64,000 nucleotides of DNA, taken from Spirochaetota bacterium (GTDB lineage: Bacteria; Spirochaetota; UBA4802; JAKQUI01). The notes under the pieces are model-generated. The model ran no database searches. It was not told the origin of the DNA and saw only the letters and a program-made list of their open reading frames with translations. Positions 1 to 8,999 of the stretch are shown here, one piece after another. Each line of letters begins with the position of its first letter. Positions within the stretch are counted from its first letter, which is position 1. The stretch is from NCBI GenBank assembly GCA_029562645.1, contig JAKQUI010000069.1, positions 1 to 64,000 of the forward strand, in the 5' to 3' direction. The translations under genes and the position numbers were made by a program.

Positions 1-120
1 AAGCAGCGAAGGCGGTATGTTTTTTGCTCGAATACGCGGGTATATTTCTACCGTGAAAAAAAATGGCGTTCCGGTATTTGGGGCACTACAGGGGTTGTTT
101 GAAAACAGGCCATTTATGCC

Positions 121-600
121 TCAAAGTGCTGAATAGTTACATCGAAAGTATGCGTCCTGGTTTTCGATCTGCCGATACTCGACGCGCAGGCGCTCCTCGA
201 TTGTGATGAGCCATGCCGTGACCGTGAACATGAAATCGGCCAGCGGACGATGCTCCACCTGCCAGTAATGTCCCGAAACCTGTGAATATGTTTGAGCGCC
301 TCTATCGTTTTCGACCTGTTTCGTATACACCGCCCGGTTCGTCCGCCACACCAGCTCCCGCCAGCCCAGGCCAAACTTGAACCATGCGGTGAAGCGGTAG
401 GCCGCCCAGGGCATGACCTCAAGGTCGTAATATTCCCGCATGTTGTCGCGGAACTTGCCCTCGACCTCTATCTTTGCCTCCCAATTATCGCCGAACCTGC
501 TCCCGGCCTCGCTATGCAATAGCAAAAGCCAATCGGCCCAGGCCGTTGCCGGAACAAGAATGCACAGAACGACCATGAGACAGCCCGCTCCCAAACTCAT
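121..600 (-). CDS. Secreted DUF2490-like protein, C-terminally short
   Basis: Encodes 159 aa with a clear Sec signal peptide (residues 1-22, ending ATAWA). The mature part has alternating aromatic and charged beta-strands (FRDNMREYYDLEVMPWAAYR; YRQIENQDAYFR) that recall DUF2490-type outer-membrane beta-barrel proteins. Those are usually over 200 aa, and this frame stops soon after the YFR motif, so strands seem to be missing. The 120 bases beyond the stop contain no obvious continuation in another frame. A GAGGA ribosome site lies just before the ATG, and a sigma-70-like promoter sits upstream. The flanks on both sides are AT-rich compared with the neighbouring genes. Function is unknown; it may be a truncated remnant. 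Confidence 0.5.
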   Translation of the reverse strand: MSLGAGCLMVVLCILVPATAWADWLLLLHSEAGSRFGDNWEAKIEVEGKFRDNMREYYDLEVMPWAAYRFTAWFKFGLGWRELVWRTNRAVYTKQVENDRGAQTYSQVSGHYWQVEHRPLADFMFTVTAWLITIEERLRVEYRQIENQDAYFRCNYSAL

Positions 601-635
601 TCGATCCTCGTCGGCGACACTCCTTCGAACATTTA

Positions 636-664
636 AATATGAACATTTTTGTAATAAAAATCAA
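636..664 (-). promoter_or_regulatory. Sigma-70-like promoter for the DUF2490-like gene
   Basis: On the minus strand, TTGATT (659-664) is followed after exactly 17 bases by CATATT (636-641), in an unusually AT-rich stretch. Transcription would start near 629. AAGGAG (620-625) and GAGGA (605-609) lie between the promoter and the ATG at 600. Confidence 0.45.
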
Positions 665-871
665 GGGCTTTTTTCCTAATGTTAAAAAATCATCTTCCCG
701 CATCCACCATGCAGTAATCATTCATGTTGATAGATGAGCGCCCGAATCGCGATCATCGTCGCCGAAAAAACATTTGCCCTAAACGCGACATCGACGATCA
801 TGACCCACGCGAGCGGGCATGCGCGACAGCGCTCCATCGCAATAATCCGAACCGACATTCATGGGACCATC

Positions 872-1750
872 ATGCGGTACGAAGGAAACATCTTCCGCCC
901 CTTCAGCGAGGCGAACAGCTATCTGCTGCAGTGCACCATCGGCTGCTCGCACAATGCGTGCACCTTCTGCGGGATGTACAAGGACAAGCGCTTTCGCGTC
1001 CGGGATCTCGACGAGATCAAGGCCGACATTCGCATGGCCAAAGATTCCTACGGCGACGTGGAGAAGGTCTTTCTGTGCGACGGCGATGCGATCGAGATCG
1101 ACACGCCCGTTCTTCTGGACATCCTCGCGGAGCTCCGCGCGGCGTTCCCGTCACTGCGCCATGTGGCAAGCTACGTGGGGCCCGCAAGCACGCTCCGGAA
1201 ATCGCCCGAAGAGCTCGCGACGCTGTGCGCGGCCGGGTTGCGCAAGGCCTACCTCGGCGTGGAGACCGGCGACGACGCGCTCCTTGCCGAGGTCCGCAAG
1301 GGCGTGAACGCGGACGAGATGCTTCGTGCCGGGCGGCGCCTCATCGAGGCGGGGATGAACCTTTCGTCCATGGTGCTCCTGGGTCTCGCCGGGCCGGGGG
1401 AGCGATCGCGGGAGCACGCCATCGCCACGGCGAACATCACCAATGAGATGCGGCCGCACTATCTCGCCGCCCTCACGGTGACGCCCGTGCCGGGAACGGT
1501 GCTCTACAATCGGGTGCAGAAAGGCGAGTTTACGCTCCTCGACCCCTTCGAGACCCTCGAGGAGATGAAGGTGCTTTTCGAGCACATCACCATCGACAAT
1601 CTTCGCTTTGTGGGCATTCACGCATCGAACTATCTTCCCATCAACGGCACCCTGCAGCGCGACCGGGAAAAAATGCTCGCGACCATCGACGCGGCGCTGG
1701 CAAACCGCGACCGTGCGGCGCTGCGGCCTGACTCGATGCGGGGACTCTAG
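872..1750 (+). CDS. Radical SAM protein of unknown substrate
   Basis: A 292-residue radical SAM enzyme. The 4Fe-4S binding cysteines sit at the very N-terminus: C21, C25, C30 and C33 in CTIGCSHNACTFC, followed by GMYKDKRFR. Downstream are typical barrel motifs: LCDGDAIEID (strand 2), the SAM-contact motif YLGVETGDD and VLLGLAGPGE. The length fits a single catalytic barrel with no SPASM or B12 domain. The frame is open upstream to an ATG at 734, but that extension does not look like protein of this family, so I place the start at 872. It resembles the COG1032-like radical SAM proteins; the reaction cannot be told from sequence. It stands alone, with an AT-rich region upstream. Confidence 0.85.
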   Translation: MRYEGNIFRPFSEANSYLLQCTIGCSHNACTFCGMYKDKRFRVRDLDEIKADIRMAKDSYGDVEKVFLCDGDAIEIDTPVLLDILAELRAAFPSLRHVASYVGPASTLRKSPEELATLCAAGLRKAYLGVETGDDALLAEVRKGVNADEMLRAGRRLIEAGMNLSSMVLLGLAGPGERSREHAIATANITNEMRPHYLAALTVTPVPGTVLYNRVQKGEFTLLDPFETLEEMKVLFEHITIDNLRFVGIHASNYLPINGTLQRDREKMLATIDAALANRDRAALRPDSMRGL

Positions 1751-1843
1751 CGGGGTCCCGCAAATACGCGAGTTCATTTCTGAAAAGTGATTGAATTTTC
1801 CCTGAGCGGCCCGCACGGTGGGGCGAATCGTCATTTCATCGAC

Positions 1844-1848
1844 AAGGA
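1844..1848 (+). promoter_or_regulatory. Ribosome binding site AAGGA
   Basis: AAGGA ends eight bases before the ATG at 1857. This picks that codon over an in-frame GTG at 1818, which has no such site. Confidence 0.6.
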
Positions 1849-1856
1849 CGTCCGGA

Positions 1857-2447
1857 ATGTTCATTAAACGCCTCTTTTTTAAGATACCGCCCCGCATCAG
1901 GAAGGCCTGCTATCGCTTTCTCATGTACGGCAGCTTCCTTACCTTCGGCGAGATTTTCTTCTATACGCTCACTAAAACCGGCCGACTCATTCCCTTCATC
2001 GGGGAAATCGTGTTCTCGTATCAGTGGGCGGTGGACGATCGGCTGCACCTGGACGCAATCTGGTGCGCGCCCATCTCGACCCTCTATGGACAGGCCAGCC
2101 TGTGGATGGTCCCCGTGTACGGCAGCATTTGCCTTTTTGGCATCGAACCCGTGTATCGCCTCACCCACGACGCGCCGCGCCCGCTGTGCTGGCTGCCGGT
2201 CCGGGCGTTCATCTACATGATTATCATTCTGGTCATGGAATGCGCCTGGGGATGGATCTACTACGTTCTGCTCGACATGAAGATATGGTATTATCGCGAC
2301 AATCTGGCGGTGCTGCAGTTCACCAGCCTCGCCATCGCGCCCATGTGGTTCCTGCTGGGAATCATCGCCGAGGTGTTCGTACGGATCGTCAACGATCTCG
2401 ACGACAAGCTCGAAGACCTGAAGCGACGGATCACGTCCGTCCCATAG
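1857..2447 (+). CDS. Small multi-span membrane protein, putative ABC-type permease family
   Basis: A 196-residue integral membrane protein with about five hydrophobic segments, short basic N-terminal residues (MFIKRLFFKIPPRIRK) and a charged C-terminal tail (DDKLEDLKRR). The aromatic-rich segments, with a conserved-looking ECAWGWIYY motif and SLWMVPVYG, recall the small CmpB-type 'putative ABC transporter permease' family, but the match rests on memory of motifs only. The start is chosen from the AAGGA site. It is followed 70 bases later by the giant kinase gene on the same strand, so the two could be co-transcribed. Confidence 0.6.
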   Translation: MFIKRLFFKIPPRIRKACYRFLMYGSFLTFGEIFFYTLTKTGRLIPFIGEIVFSYQWAVDDRLHLDAIWCAPISTLYGQASLWMVPVYGSICLFGIEPVYRLTHDAPRPLCWLPVRAFIYMIIILVMECAWGWIYYVLLDMKIWYYRDNLAVLQFTSLAIAPMWFLLGIIAEVFVRIVNDLDDKLEDLKRRITSVP

Positions 2448-2517
2448 ACGCGATGAGGACGACCCGCCGTCATCACCGATATCCCCGGGTCGGCATTCCG
2501 ACCCTTCGGCGGCGCCC

Positions 2518-5500
2518 ATGATACGCATCCCCGGTTATAACGTCACGGAGATTGTCCACCAGAGTCCCCGGACCGCCGTATATCGCGCATACCGAGAATC
2601 GGACAATGCCCGCGTGGCGCTCAAGGTCCTCGACCCCGCCTTCCCCGCTCCCGACGAAATCGCGCGGCTCAATCGCGAATACGCCATCGCGAGACATCTC
2701 GACGCTCCCGGCATCATCGGCGTCTACGGGTTGGAGCGGATCGGCGACACCTGCATGATCGTCATGGAGGACATCGGCGGCGAGTCGATCGCCGCGGCGA
2801 TCAAGTTTTCGCGGCCAGCGCTTGCGGAGGCCCTGCGCCTTTCGATCGGTATCGCCGAGGCGATCGAGGGCATGCACCGCGCCAACGTGATTCACAAGGA
2901 CATCAACCCCTCCAATATCGTCTGGAACCGCAACACCGGGACGATACGCATCATCGACTTCGGCACCGCCTCGCTCCTTCCGCGAGAGCGATCGTATATA
3001 AAGAATCCGAACATTCTCGAGGGGACCCTCGCCTATCTCTCGCCGGAGCAAACCGGCCGCCTCAATCGCTCGATCGACTACCGGACCGATTACTACTCGC
3101 TCGGCGTGACCCTCTACGAACTCTTCACCGGCCAGCGCCCCTTCAGCGCGATCGAGCCGCTCGAGATGATCCACTGCCACATCGCCCGGCAGCCCAATCC
3201 GCCCGACAGCGCGAACGGCTCGATCCCGCCTGCGCTCTCGAGGATCATCATGAAGCTGATGGCGAAGACCGCCGAGGAGCGCTATCAGAGCGCGCGCAGT
3301 CTCCGTGCGGACCTCGCCTCCTGCCTCGAGGCGGCGGCCAATCCGGACGCGCCCCAGGACTTTCCCATCGCAATCGACGACGTGGCCGATCGGTTCCAGA
3401 TCCCGCAAAACCTGTACGGACGGGAGAAGGACATCGCGACGCTCCTGTCCGTCTTCGACCTCGCGCGCAACGGCGCCGCCGAGGTGCTGATGGTGCGCGG
3501 CTACGCCGGCATCGGAAAATCGACGCTGGTCTACGAAATACAAAAACCCATCATCCAGCACCGGGCCTACTACATCACGGGCGGTTTCGACCAGCTCAAG
3601 CGGGACATGCCGTACTCCGCGCTCATCACCGCCTTCCGGGACCTCCTGCGCCAGATCCTCGCCGAGGGCGATCTCGAGATCGCGGTATGGCGGGAGAAGC
3701 TCCTCGCCGCCCTCGGGATGAACGCGCAGATCGTCATCGACGTCCTCCCCGAGCTCTCGCTCATCATCGGCGACCAACCCGCGCCGCCGCCGCTGCCGCT
3801 GCAGGAGTCGCAGAACCGCTTCAATCTGGTGTTCCAGCGCTTCGTCGGCTCGTTCGCGGACGCGCGCCATCCGCTGGTCATCTTTTTGGACGATCTGCAA
3901 TGGGCGGACCAGGCCTCCCTGGATTTCATCGAGTACCTCTGCGCCCACTCGGCAGTCCGGCACCTGCTGTTAATCGGATCGTATCGCGACAACGAGGTCG
4001 GCCCGGTCCATCCGCTGCGGGTCATGCTCAAGAACATCGGCGAATCCAAGACGATCAACGACATCAGCCTCTTCCCGCTGGATAGCGCGCACGTAACCGC
4101 GCTGGTCGCCGACACCCTCCGCTGCGATCACGACACCGTGCGGCCACTCGCGCAACTCTGCCACCACAAGACCGCGGGCAATCCCTTCTTTCTCTCGCAG
4201 TTTCTCCACAACCTGTACGATGAAGGCCTCGTCCGTTTCGATCCCGCCGCGGGGACCTGGCGATGGGACGAGGAACTGATATGCGAAAGCGGCATCACCG
4301 ACAACGTCGCCGACCTCCTTGCGCGCAAGTTCGACACGCTCCCGGAGGAAACGCGGCGCCTGCTCTCGATCGGCGCCTGCATCGGCGGCCGGTTCGACCT
4401 GGACACGCTCTCGACCATCGCCGACCGTGCGCCCGAGGAGACCGCCAAAGGATTGTGGGACGCGCTCAAGGAGGAGATGATCGCCGCGTCCGACGACTCC
4501 TACGGATCCGACCCCGCGGTGGGCCGCACTACGAGCTATCGGTTCATTCACGACAATGTCTATCAGTCCATCACCGCGCGGCTCGATCCCGACGAGCGGA
4601 AGCGGCTCAACCTCCGCATCGGGCGCCTGTTCGCCGACGAGATGCGGGCGTCCGGCCGCGACACAATGATCTTCGACGTGGTCAACCACATCAACTTCGG
4701 CGTCGATCTCATTGAGGACCCCGATGAGCGCCAGCGCCTGGCCGAGCTCAACCTGCAGGCGGAAAAAAAGGCCAAGAATTCGGCGGCCTATCGCGCGGCC
4801 TATAACTACGCCTCGACCGGACTGTCCCTCCTCGCACCGGACGCCTGGACGAGTGCGTACCGGCTCGCGCTCACCCTGCACGTCGAAGCGGCCGAATCGG
4901 CGTACCTGTGCATGGATTTCGAAACCATGGAGCGCCTGACGGGGACCGTCATTGCGCAGGCACGCTCGATCATCGACGCGGTTGACGCCTACGACGTGAT
5001 GATCCGCTCGCTCATCACCCAGAACCGGATTGACGAGGCCGTCGAGACCGGCAGCACCGTGCTGCGAAAGCTCGGCGCTTCGATTCCGGACGTTCGCCGG
5101 ATCGGCACCGTTACCATTCTGCGTTATTTGATCCGCGTGAAGCTGCGCCTGTTCCGGAAGAACTTCGAGGAATTGTCATCATTCCGCGACATGACGGACC
5201 CGCGCGTCCGTTCGGTGATACGCATCATTTACGTGTTCGCGGGCGTTGTGGGCCGGATATATCCCCCCTCCGCGTTCTTTCTCACGCTGTTCACCATTAC
5301 CCAGTACCTCTCGCACGGGTACCTGCCCTACACCGCCTACTCGTTCATCTATTATGCATGGATCAGCAATTACCTCTTCGGGAGCTTCGATACGGCCAGC
5401 GGTTATGCGACGGTCGCCCTCAACGTGCTCGACCGGTACGACGCGAAGGTCCTCAAGGCGAAGATCTACTTTTTCTACTACGCCTTCATCATGCACTGGC

Positions 5501-7791
5501 GCTATCATCTCAAGAGCATCCTCAAGCCGCTGCTCGAAGGATACAACCTTGGCCTCGAAACCGGCGATTTCGAGTTCGGCGGATACTGCATCAACGTGCA
5601 TCTTTCGTATCAGTTCTTCCTGGGGGCGCGGCTCGACGAGCTGGAGGAATCGATCGAGCATTTCACCGATTCGCTGCGCGAGATCCGGCAGGAGCGCGCC
5701 TGCTACATCAACGAGATCTACCGGGCGGCCTGCCGCACCCTCAGGCAGGGGTCCTCCGAGCCCTGGGCGCTCGCCAGCGAGAACGTCGACCTGAATGACG
5801 TCCGCGGCCTTTTCGAGCGGACCAGCGACCGGAACGCCCTGTTCAACATGCGGTTCTGCGAGATGCTGCTCGCCTTCCTCTTCGGCCACATCGACCATGC
5901 GGAGCGCTCCGCCGACTATCTCGCGAAGAACGCCGATGCGATGTATTCGCTGCCGAACGTGCCCACGGCGGTCTTCTACGCCACGCTGGTCCATCTGGCC
6001 GCCTACGAGACCGCGTCGCCCGCACGCCGTCGCCAGCTCCGTTCGGTGATCCGCTCGAACAGCGCAAAAATCAAGAAGTGGATGAAGGGCGCGCCGATGA
6101 ACTTCATGCACCGCTGGTACCTCGTCGAGGCAGAGCGCTGCCGCATCGACGGTCGCGACCTGCGCGCGATGGAGCTGTACGACCGGGCGATCGAATCCGC
6201 CGACCAGAACGAATACCTCAATGACCGCGCCATCGCGAACGAGTGCGCCGCTCGATTCTACGTGAGCCGAAACCGGCCGAAGTCCGCACGCTCGTACCTG
6301 GTCGAGGCGCGGCACTGCTACACCCACTGGGGGGCGCTGGCGAAGGTGCGCGAGATCGAGACGCGCTATGGCTCCATTATCGCCACGGCCGAATGGCCGG
6401 TCACGACCATCGCGCCCGACTCCACGCCGGTCACCTCGACGACGACGCGCTGCGAATCGCTCGACCTCGCGACGATCATGAAGATCTCGCAGGCCCTCTC
6501 CAGCGAAATCGTCCTCGCCGATCTGCTCACGACGCTCATGAACATCGCTATCGAGAGCGCCGGGGCCCAGCGCGGCTACCTCATCCTCGAGAAAAACGGC
6601 ACGCTCTACATCGAGGCCGAGGGCGCTGCCGGCGAGGCCGAGATCCGGGTGCTGCAATCAACGCCGCTCGTCGGCGCCGCGCCGGGAGGGGGGTCGATCA
6701 TTCTTTCCGAGTCGGTCCTCAACTTCGTGCTGCGCACCCGCGAGACCGTGATCGTGCGCGACGCATCGGCCGACCCCCGCTTCAGCCGCGACGAATACAT
6801 CATGACCGCCATGCCCCGTTCGATCATGTGCCTGCCGTTCATCAACCAGGGAAAGTTGGGCGGCATACTCTACCTCGAGAACAACCTCATCCCCGACGCC
6901 TTCACCGCGGCGCGCGTGCGGATGCTGGAGCTGCTCTCCTCGCAGATCGCCATCTCCATCGAGAACGCGCGCATGTACGTCGAGCTCGACGACCTCAACA
7001 AAAACCTCGAGCGGAAGGTCGAGGAGCGAACCATCGAGCTCAACCGGGCGTACGGCATGGTCAAGCAGAAGGAAGCGATCATCGAGCAGGACCTCGCGCT
7101 GGCGCAAAGCATCCAGAACAAGATACTGCCCGCGCCCGACGAATATTGCGGCGTCCGGGTGCATGTCGACTACCGCCCCATGGCCAAAGTCGGCGGCGAC
7201 ATCTACGATATCCATCCCCGTTCCGACACGCTGCTGCGGGTGCTGATCGCCGACGCGACCGGCCACGGCGTGCAGGCCGCCTTGGTCACCATGATCATCA
7301 AGAGCGAATACGAAACGCTCAAGGACCGGATCGACGGACCCGCCGATCTCCTCGCCGCGCTCAACAACGAGTTCGTGAGCCGCTACCGCAGCCTCAACAT
7401 GTTCTTCACCTGCGTGGTGGTGGACATCGACACCGCGACGCGGACGCTCCGCTATGCCAGCGCCGGCCATTACGACCAGTATCTGGTGGACGGCGGCCTG
7501 ACCGTTCCGATCACCTCCGGCGGCAAGACCATTGGTTTTATCCAGGACGCGCACTACCGCGAACGTAGCGTGTCCTATGCCCCCGGTGCGCGATTGTTCC
7601 TGTTCACCGACGGCGCCACCGAGGAATTCAACGACGCGCGCGAGGTGTACGGCGAGGAGCGCCTCAAGTCGGTGATTCAGTCCGGCGCCGACGTTCGCGG
7701 AACCATCGACTCCATCATCGCCGACATCCAATCCTTCGTCGGGGACCGCGGCCTGGACGACGACCTCACCATCATCGGTATCGAGTTGTAG
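2518..7791 (+). CDS. Giant Ser/Thr kinase - AAA ATPase - GAF - SpoIIE phosphatase
   Basis: A 1757-residue cytoplasmic signalling protein. Residues 1-270 are a Hanks-type kinase with Lys36 (VALKVL), catalytic HKDINPSN (Asp128), DFG at 147-149 and SPEQ at 175-178; the glycine loop is poor. An AAA/STAND ATPase follows, beginning YGRE at 300, with Walker A GYAGIGKST (328-336) and Walker B VIFLDDLQWAD (454-464). Residues about 700-1290 are helical, TPR-like repeats. A GAF domain lies at about 1315-1490, a coiled coil (LDDLNKNLERKVEERT) follows, and a PP2C-type SpoIIE phosphatase ends the protein (GGDIYDI, DATGHG, FTDGATEEF, DDLTI). It can thus both phosphorylate and dephosphorylate Ser/Thr, probably to switch an unlinked STAS-type partner. 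A paralogue lies at 53.7-59.0 kb. Confidence 0.93.
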   Translation: MIRIPGYNVTEIVHQSPRTAVYRAYRESDNARVALKVLDPAFPAPDEIARLNREYAIARHLDAPGIIGVYGLERIGDTCMIVMEDIGGESIAAAIKFSRPALAEALRLSIGIAEAIEGMHRANVIHKDINPSNIVWNRNTGTIRIIDFGTASLLPRERSYIKNPNILEGTLAYLSPEQTGRLNRSIDYRTDYYSLGVTLYELFTGQRPFSAIEPLEMIHCHIARQPNPPDSANGSIPPALSRIIMKLMAKTAEERYQSARSLRADLASCLEAAANPDAPQDFPIAIDDVADRFQIPQNLYGREKDIATLLSVFDLARNGAAEVLMVRGYAGIGKSTLVYEIQKPIIQHRAYYITGGFDQLKRDMPYSALITAFRDLLRQILAEGDLEIAVWREKLLAALGMNAQIVIDVLPELSLIIGDQPAPPPLPLQESQNRFNLVFQRFVGSFADARHPLVIFLDDLQWADQASLDFIEYLCAHSAVRHLLLIGSYRDNEVGPVHPLRVMLKNIGESKTINDISLFPLDSAHVTALVADTLRCDHDTVRPLAQLCHHKTAGNPFFLSQFLHNLYDEGLVRFDPAAGTWRWDEELICESGITDNVADLLARKFDTLPEETRRLLSIGACIGGRFDLDTLSTIADRAPEETAKGLWDALKEEMIAASDDSYGSDPAVGRTTSYRFIHDNVYQSITARLDPDERKRLNLRIGRLFADEMRASGRDTMIFDVVNHINFGVDLIEDPDERQRLAELNLQAEKKAKNSAAYRAAYNYASTGLSLLAPDAWTSAYRLALTLHVEAAESAYLCMDFETMERLTGTVIAQARSIIDAVDAYDVMIRSLITQNRIDEAVETGSTVLRKLGASIPDVRRIGTVTILRYLIRVKLRLFRKNFEELSSFRDMTDPRVRSVIRIIYVFAGVVGRIYPPSAFFLTLFTITQYLSHGYLPYTAYSFIYYAWISNYLFGSFDTASGYATVALNVLDRYDAKVLKAKIYFFYYAFIMHWRYHLKSILKPLLEGYNLGLETGDFEFGGYCINVHLSYQFFLGARLDELEESIEHFTDSLREIRQERACYINEIYRAACRTLRQGSSEPWALASENVDLNDVRGLFERTSDRNALFNMRFCEMLLAFLFGHIDHAERSADYLAKNADAMYSLPNVPTAVFYATLVHLAAYETASPARRRQLRSVIRSNSAKIKKWMKGAPMNFMHRWYLVEAERCRIDGRDLRAMELYDRAIESADQNEYLNDRAIANECAARFYVSRNRPKSARSYLVEARHCYTHWGALAKVREIETRYGSIIATAEWPVTTIAPDSTPVTSTTTRCESLDLATIMKISQALSSEIVLADLLTTLMNIAIESAGAQRGYLILEKNGTLYIEAEGAAGEAEIRVLQSTPLVGAAPGGGSIILSESVLNFVLRTRETVIVRDASADPRFSRDEYIMTAMPRSIMCLPFINQGKLGGILYLENNLIPDAFTAARVRMLELLSSQIAISIENARMYVELDDLNKNLERKVEERTIELNRAYGMVKQKEAIIEQDLALAQSIQNKILPAPDEYCGVRVHVDYRPMAKVGGDIYDIHPRSDTLLRVLIADATGHGVQAALVTMIIKSEYETLKDRIDGPADLLAALNNEFVSRYRSLNMFFTCVVVDIDTATRTLRYASAGHYDQYLVDGGLTVPITSGGKTIGFIQDAHYRERSVSYAPGARLFLFTDGATEEFNDAREVYGEERLKSVIQSGADVRGTIDSIIADIQSFVGDRGLDDDLTIIGIEL

Positions 7792-7797
7792 CCGCCC

Positions 7798-8925
7798 ATG
7801 CCGATTGTCACCATCGTGAAGCCCGCTGCCGGCGGATTGGGGCTCGGTTTCCTCGACGGGCGCGCCGTGTTCGTCCCGTCGAGCGATGTCGGCGAAACCC
7901 TCGAGATCGAACTCGTCGAGGAGCATGCCGATTACGCACGCGGCGCAATCACGCGCATCATCGCGCCGTCGGACAATCGCTTCGATCCCGAATGCCCGAA
8001 CTTCGGGACCTGCGGCGGGTGCGATTATCTCCACATCACCTACGAGGCGGAGATCGCGCACAAGAAGACGATCGCGCTCGATTGCCTGCGGCGGCTCGGG
8101 CGGTTTGCGCCCGAGGCCCTCCCCGTGCTGGAGGTCGAGCACGGACCGCGCGCCGGCTATCGGAGCCACGCGGAGCTTGCGAGCGACGGCGTATCGCTCG
8201 GCTTTTTCGCGCGGCGCTCGCACCGGACGGTTCCCCTCCCGCCGGACGGTTGCCGCCTCCTCGCGGAACCCATCAACCGGGCGCTCGCCTCGCTTGCACC
8301 GCCGCCGCCGGGAGCGCTCAAAATAGCCCTGGACGCGGAAGGGTACGTTCGCCGCGCGCCGTTCGATTCGGTCGTTCGCGAGCACGAGAACGGGATCTGC
8401 TACCGGCGATCGCTCCAGGGCTTCTTCCAGGCGAACCGTCATCTCCGGGGGCGCATGATAGAGATCGTGCGTACCCATGCACATGCGGTCCCGGAGGCGC
8501 CCTTTGCGGACGTCTATTGCGGCGTCGGCTTTTTTTCCGTCGCACTCGCGCGCGCGGGCATGCGCGGCGAAGGTTTCGACGGGGACGCCGAGGCGGTGCG
8601 TTGGGCGCGCGCGAACGCGTCGGACAATGAGTGCGCGGGGATAGAGTTTTTCTCGCGTTCCGCGGATTCCATCGCGCCAGCGGCGCTTTCCGGCCGGACC
8701 GTCATCGTCGATCCGCCGCGCGCGGGGCTCTCGAAGCGGTTTCGCCGCACGCTCGCCGCATCCGGCGCCCCGCGGATCATCTACGTGTCGTGCGATCCGG
8801 CGACCTTCGCGCGGGACGCCTCCGCGTTTGCCGCCGCGGGCTTCCGCTTCGCCGCGCACACGCTCATCGACATGTTTCCCGCAACAGCGCATATCGAGCA
8901 GATCGCTCTCTTCGAATCGGCCTGA
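7798..8925 (+). CDS. 23S rRNA (uracil-C5)-methyltransferase, RlmD/RumA family
   Basis: A 375-residue SAM-dependent RNA methyltransferase of the TrmA/RlmD superfamily, making 5-methyluridine in rRNA. It has an N-terminal TRAM-like beta-barrel (about residues 1-60). A 4Fe-4S site is formed by C66-x5-C72-x2-C75 plus C152, the RumA spacing. FFQANRHL is followed by the SAM-binding motif DVYCGVGFFSVALA, VDPPRAG, and the catalytic cysteine in YVSCDPATFARD. It lies six bases after the giant kinase gene, so it is probably co-transcribed with it. It is somewhat shorter than typical 430-450 residue members. Exact target position (U1939, U747 or tRNA U54) cannot be told. Confidence 0.88.
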   Translation: MPIVTIVKPAAGGLGLGFLDGRAVFVPSSDVGETLEIELVEEHADYARGAITRIIAPSDNRFDPECPNFGTCGGCDYLHITYEAEIAHKKTIALDCLRRLGRFAPEALPVLEVEHGPRAGYRSHAELASDGVSLGFFARRSHRTVPLPPDGCRLLAEPINRALASLAPPPPGALKIALDAEGYVRRAPFDSVVREHENGICYRRSLQGFFQANRHLRGRMIEIVRTHAHAVPEAPFADVYCGVGFFSVALARAGMRGEGFDGDAEAVRWARANASDNECAGIEFFSRSADSIAPAALSGRTVIVDPPRAGLSKRFRRTLAASGAPRIIYVSCDPATFARDASAFAAAGFRFAAHTLIDMFPATAHIEQIALFESA

Positions 8926-8999
8926 TCCGTCCGCGCCGGTCGCGCGAACGCGCCATCATCACCCATTTCTACTTGTAAAAAATACCGCCGCTTAGTCCC

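Noticed and set aside
734-871. 46-residue extension of the first radical SAM protein
   Set aside because: The residues are not like the family, whose N-terminus begins about 20 residues before the Fe-S cysteines.
2473-3963. 496-codon minus-strand frame
   Set aside because: Antisense to the kinase and ATPase domains; no start signal and no motif.
6658-8892. 744-codon open frame on the minus strand
   Set aside because: It is antisense to the SpoIIE end of the giant kinase and to the rRNA methyltransferase, both with clear family motifs. Long antisense frames are expected at this G+C.
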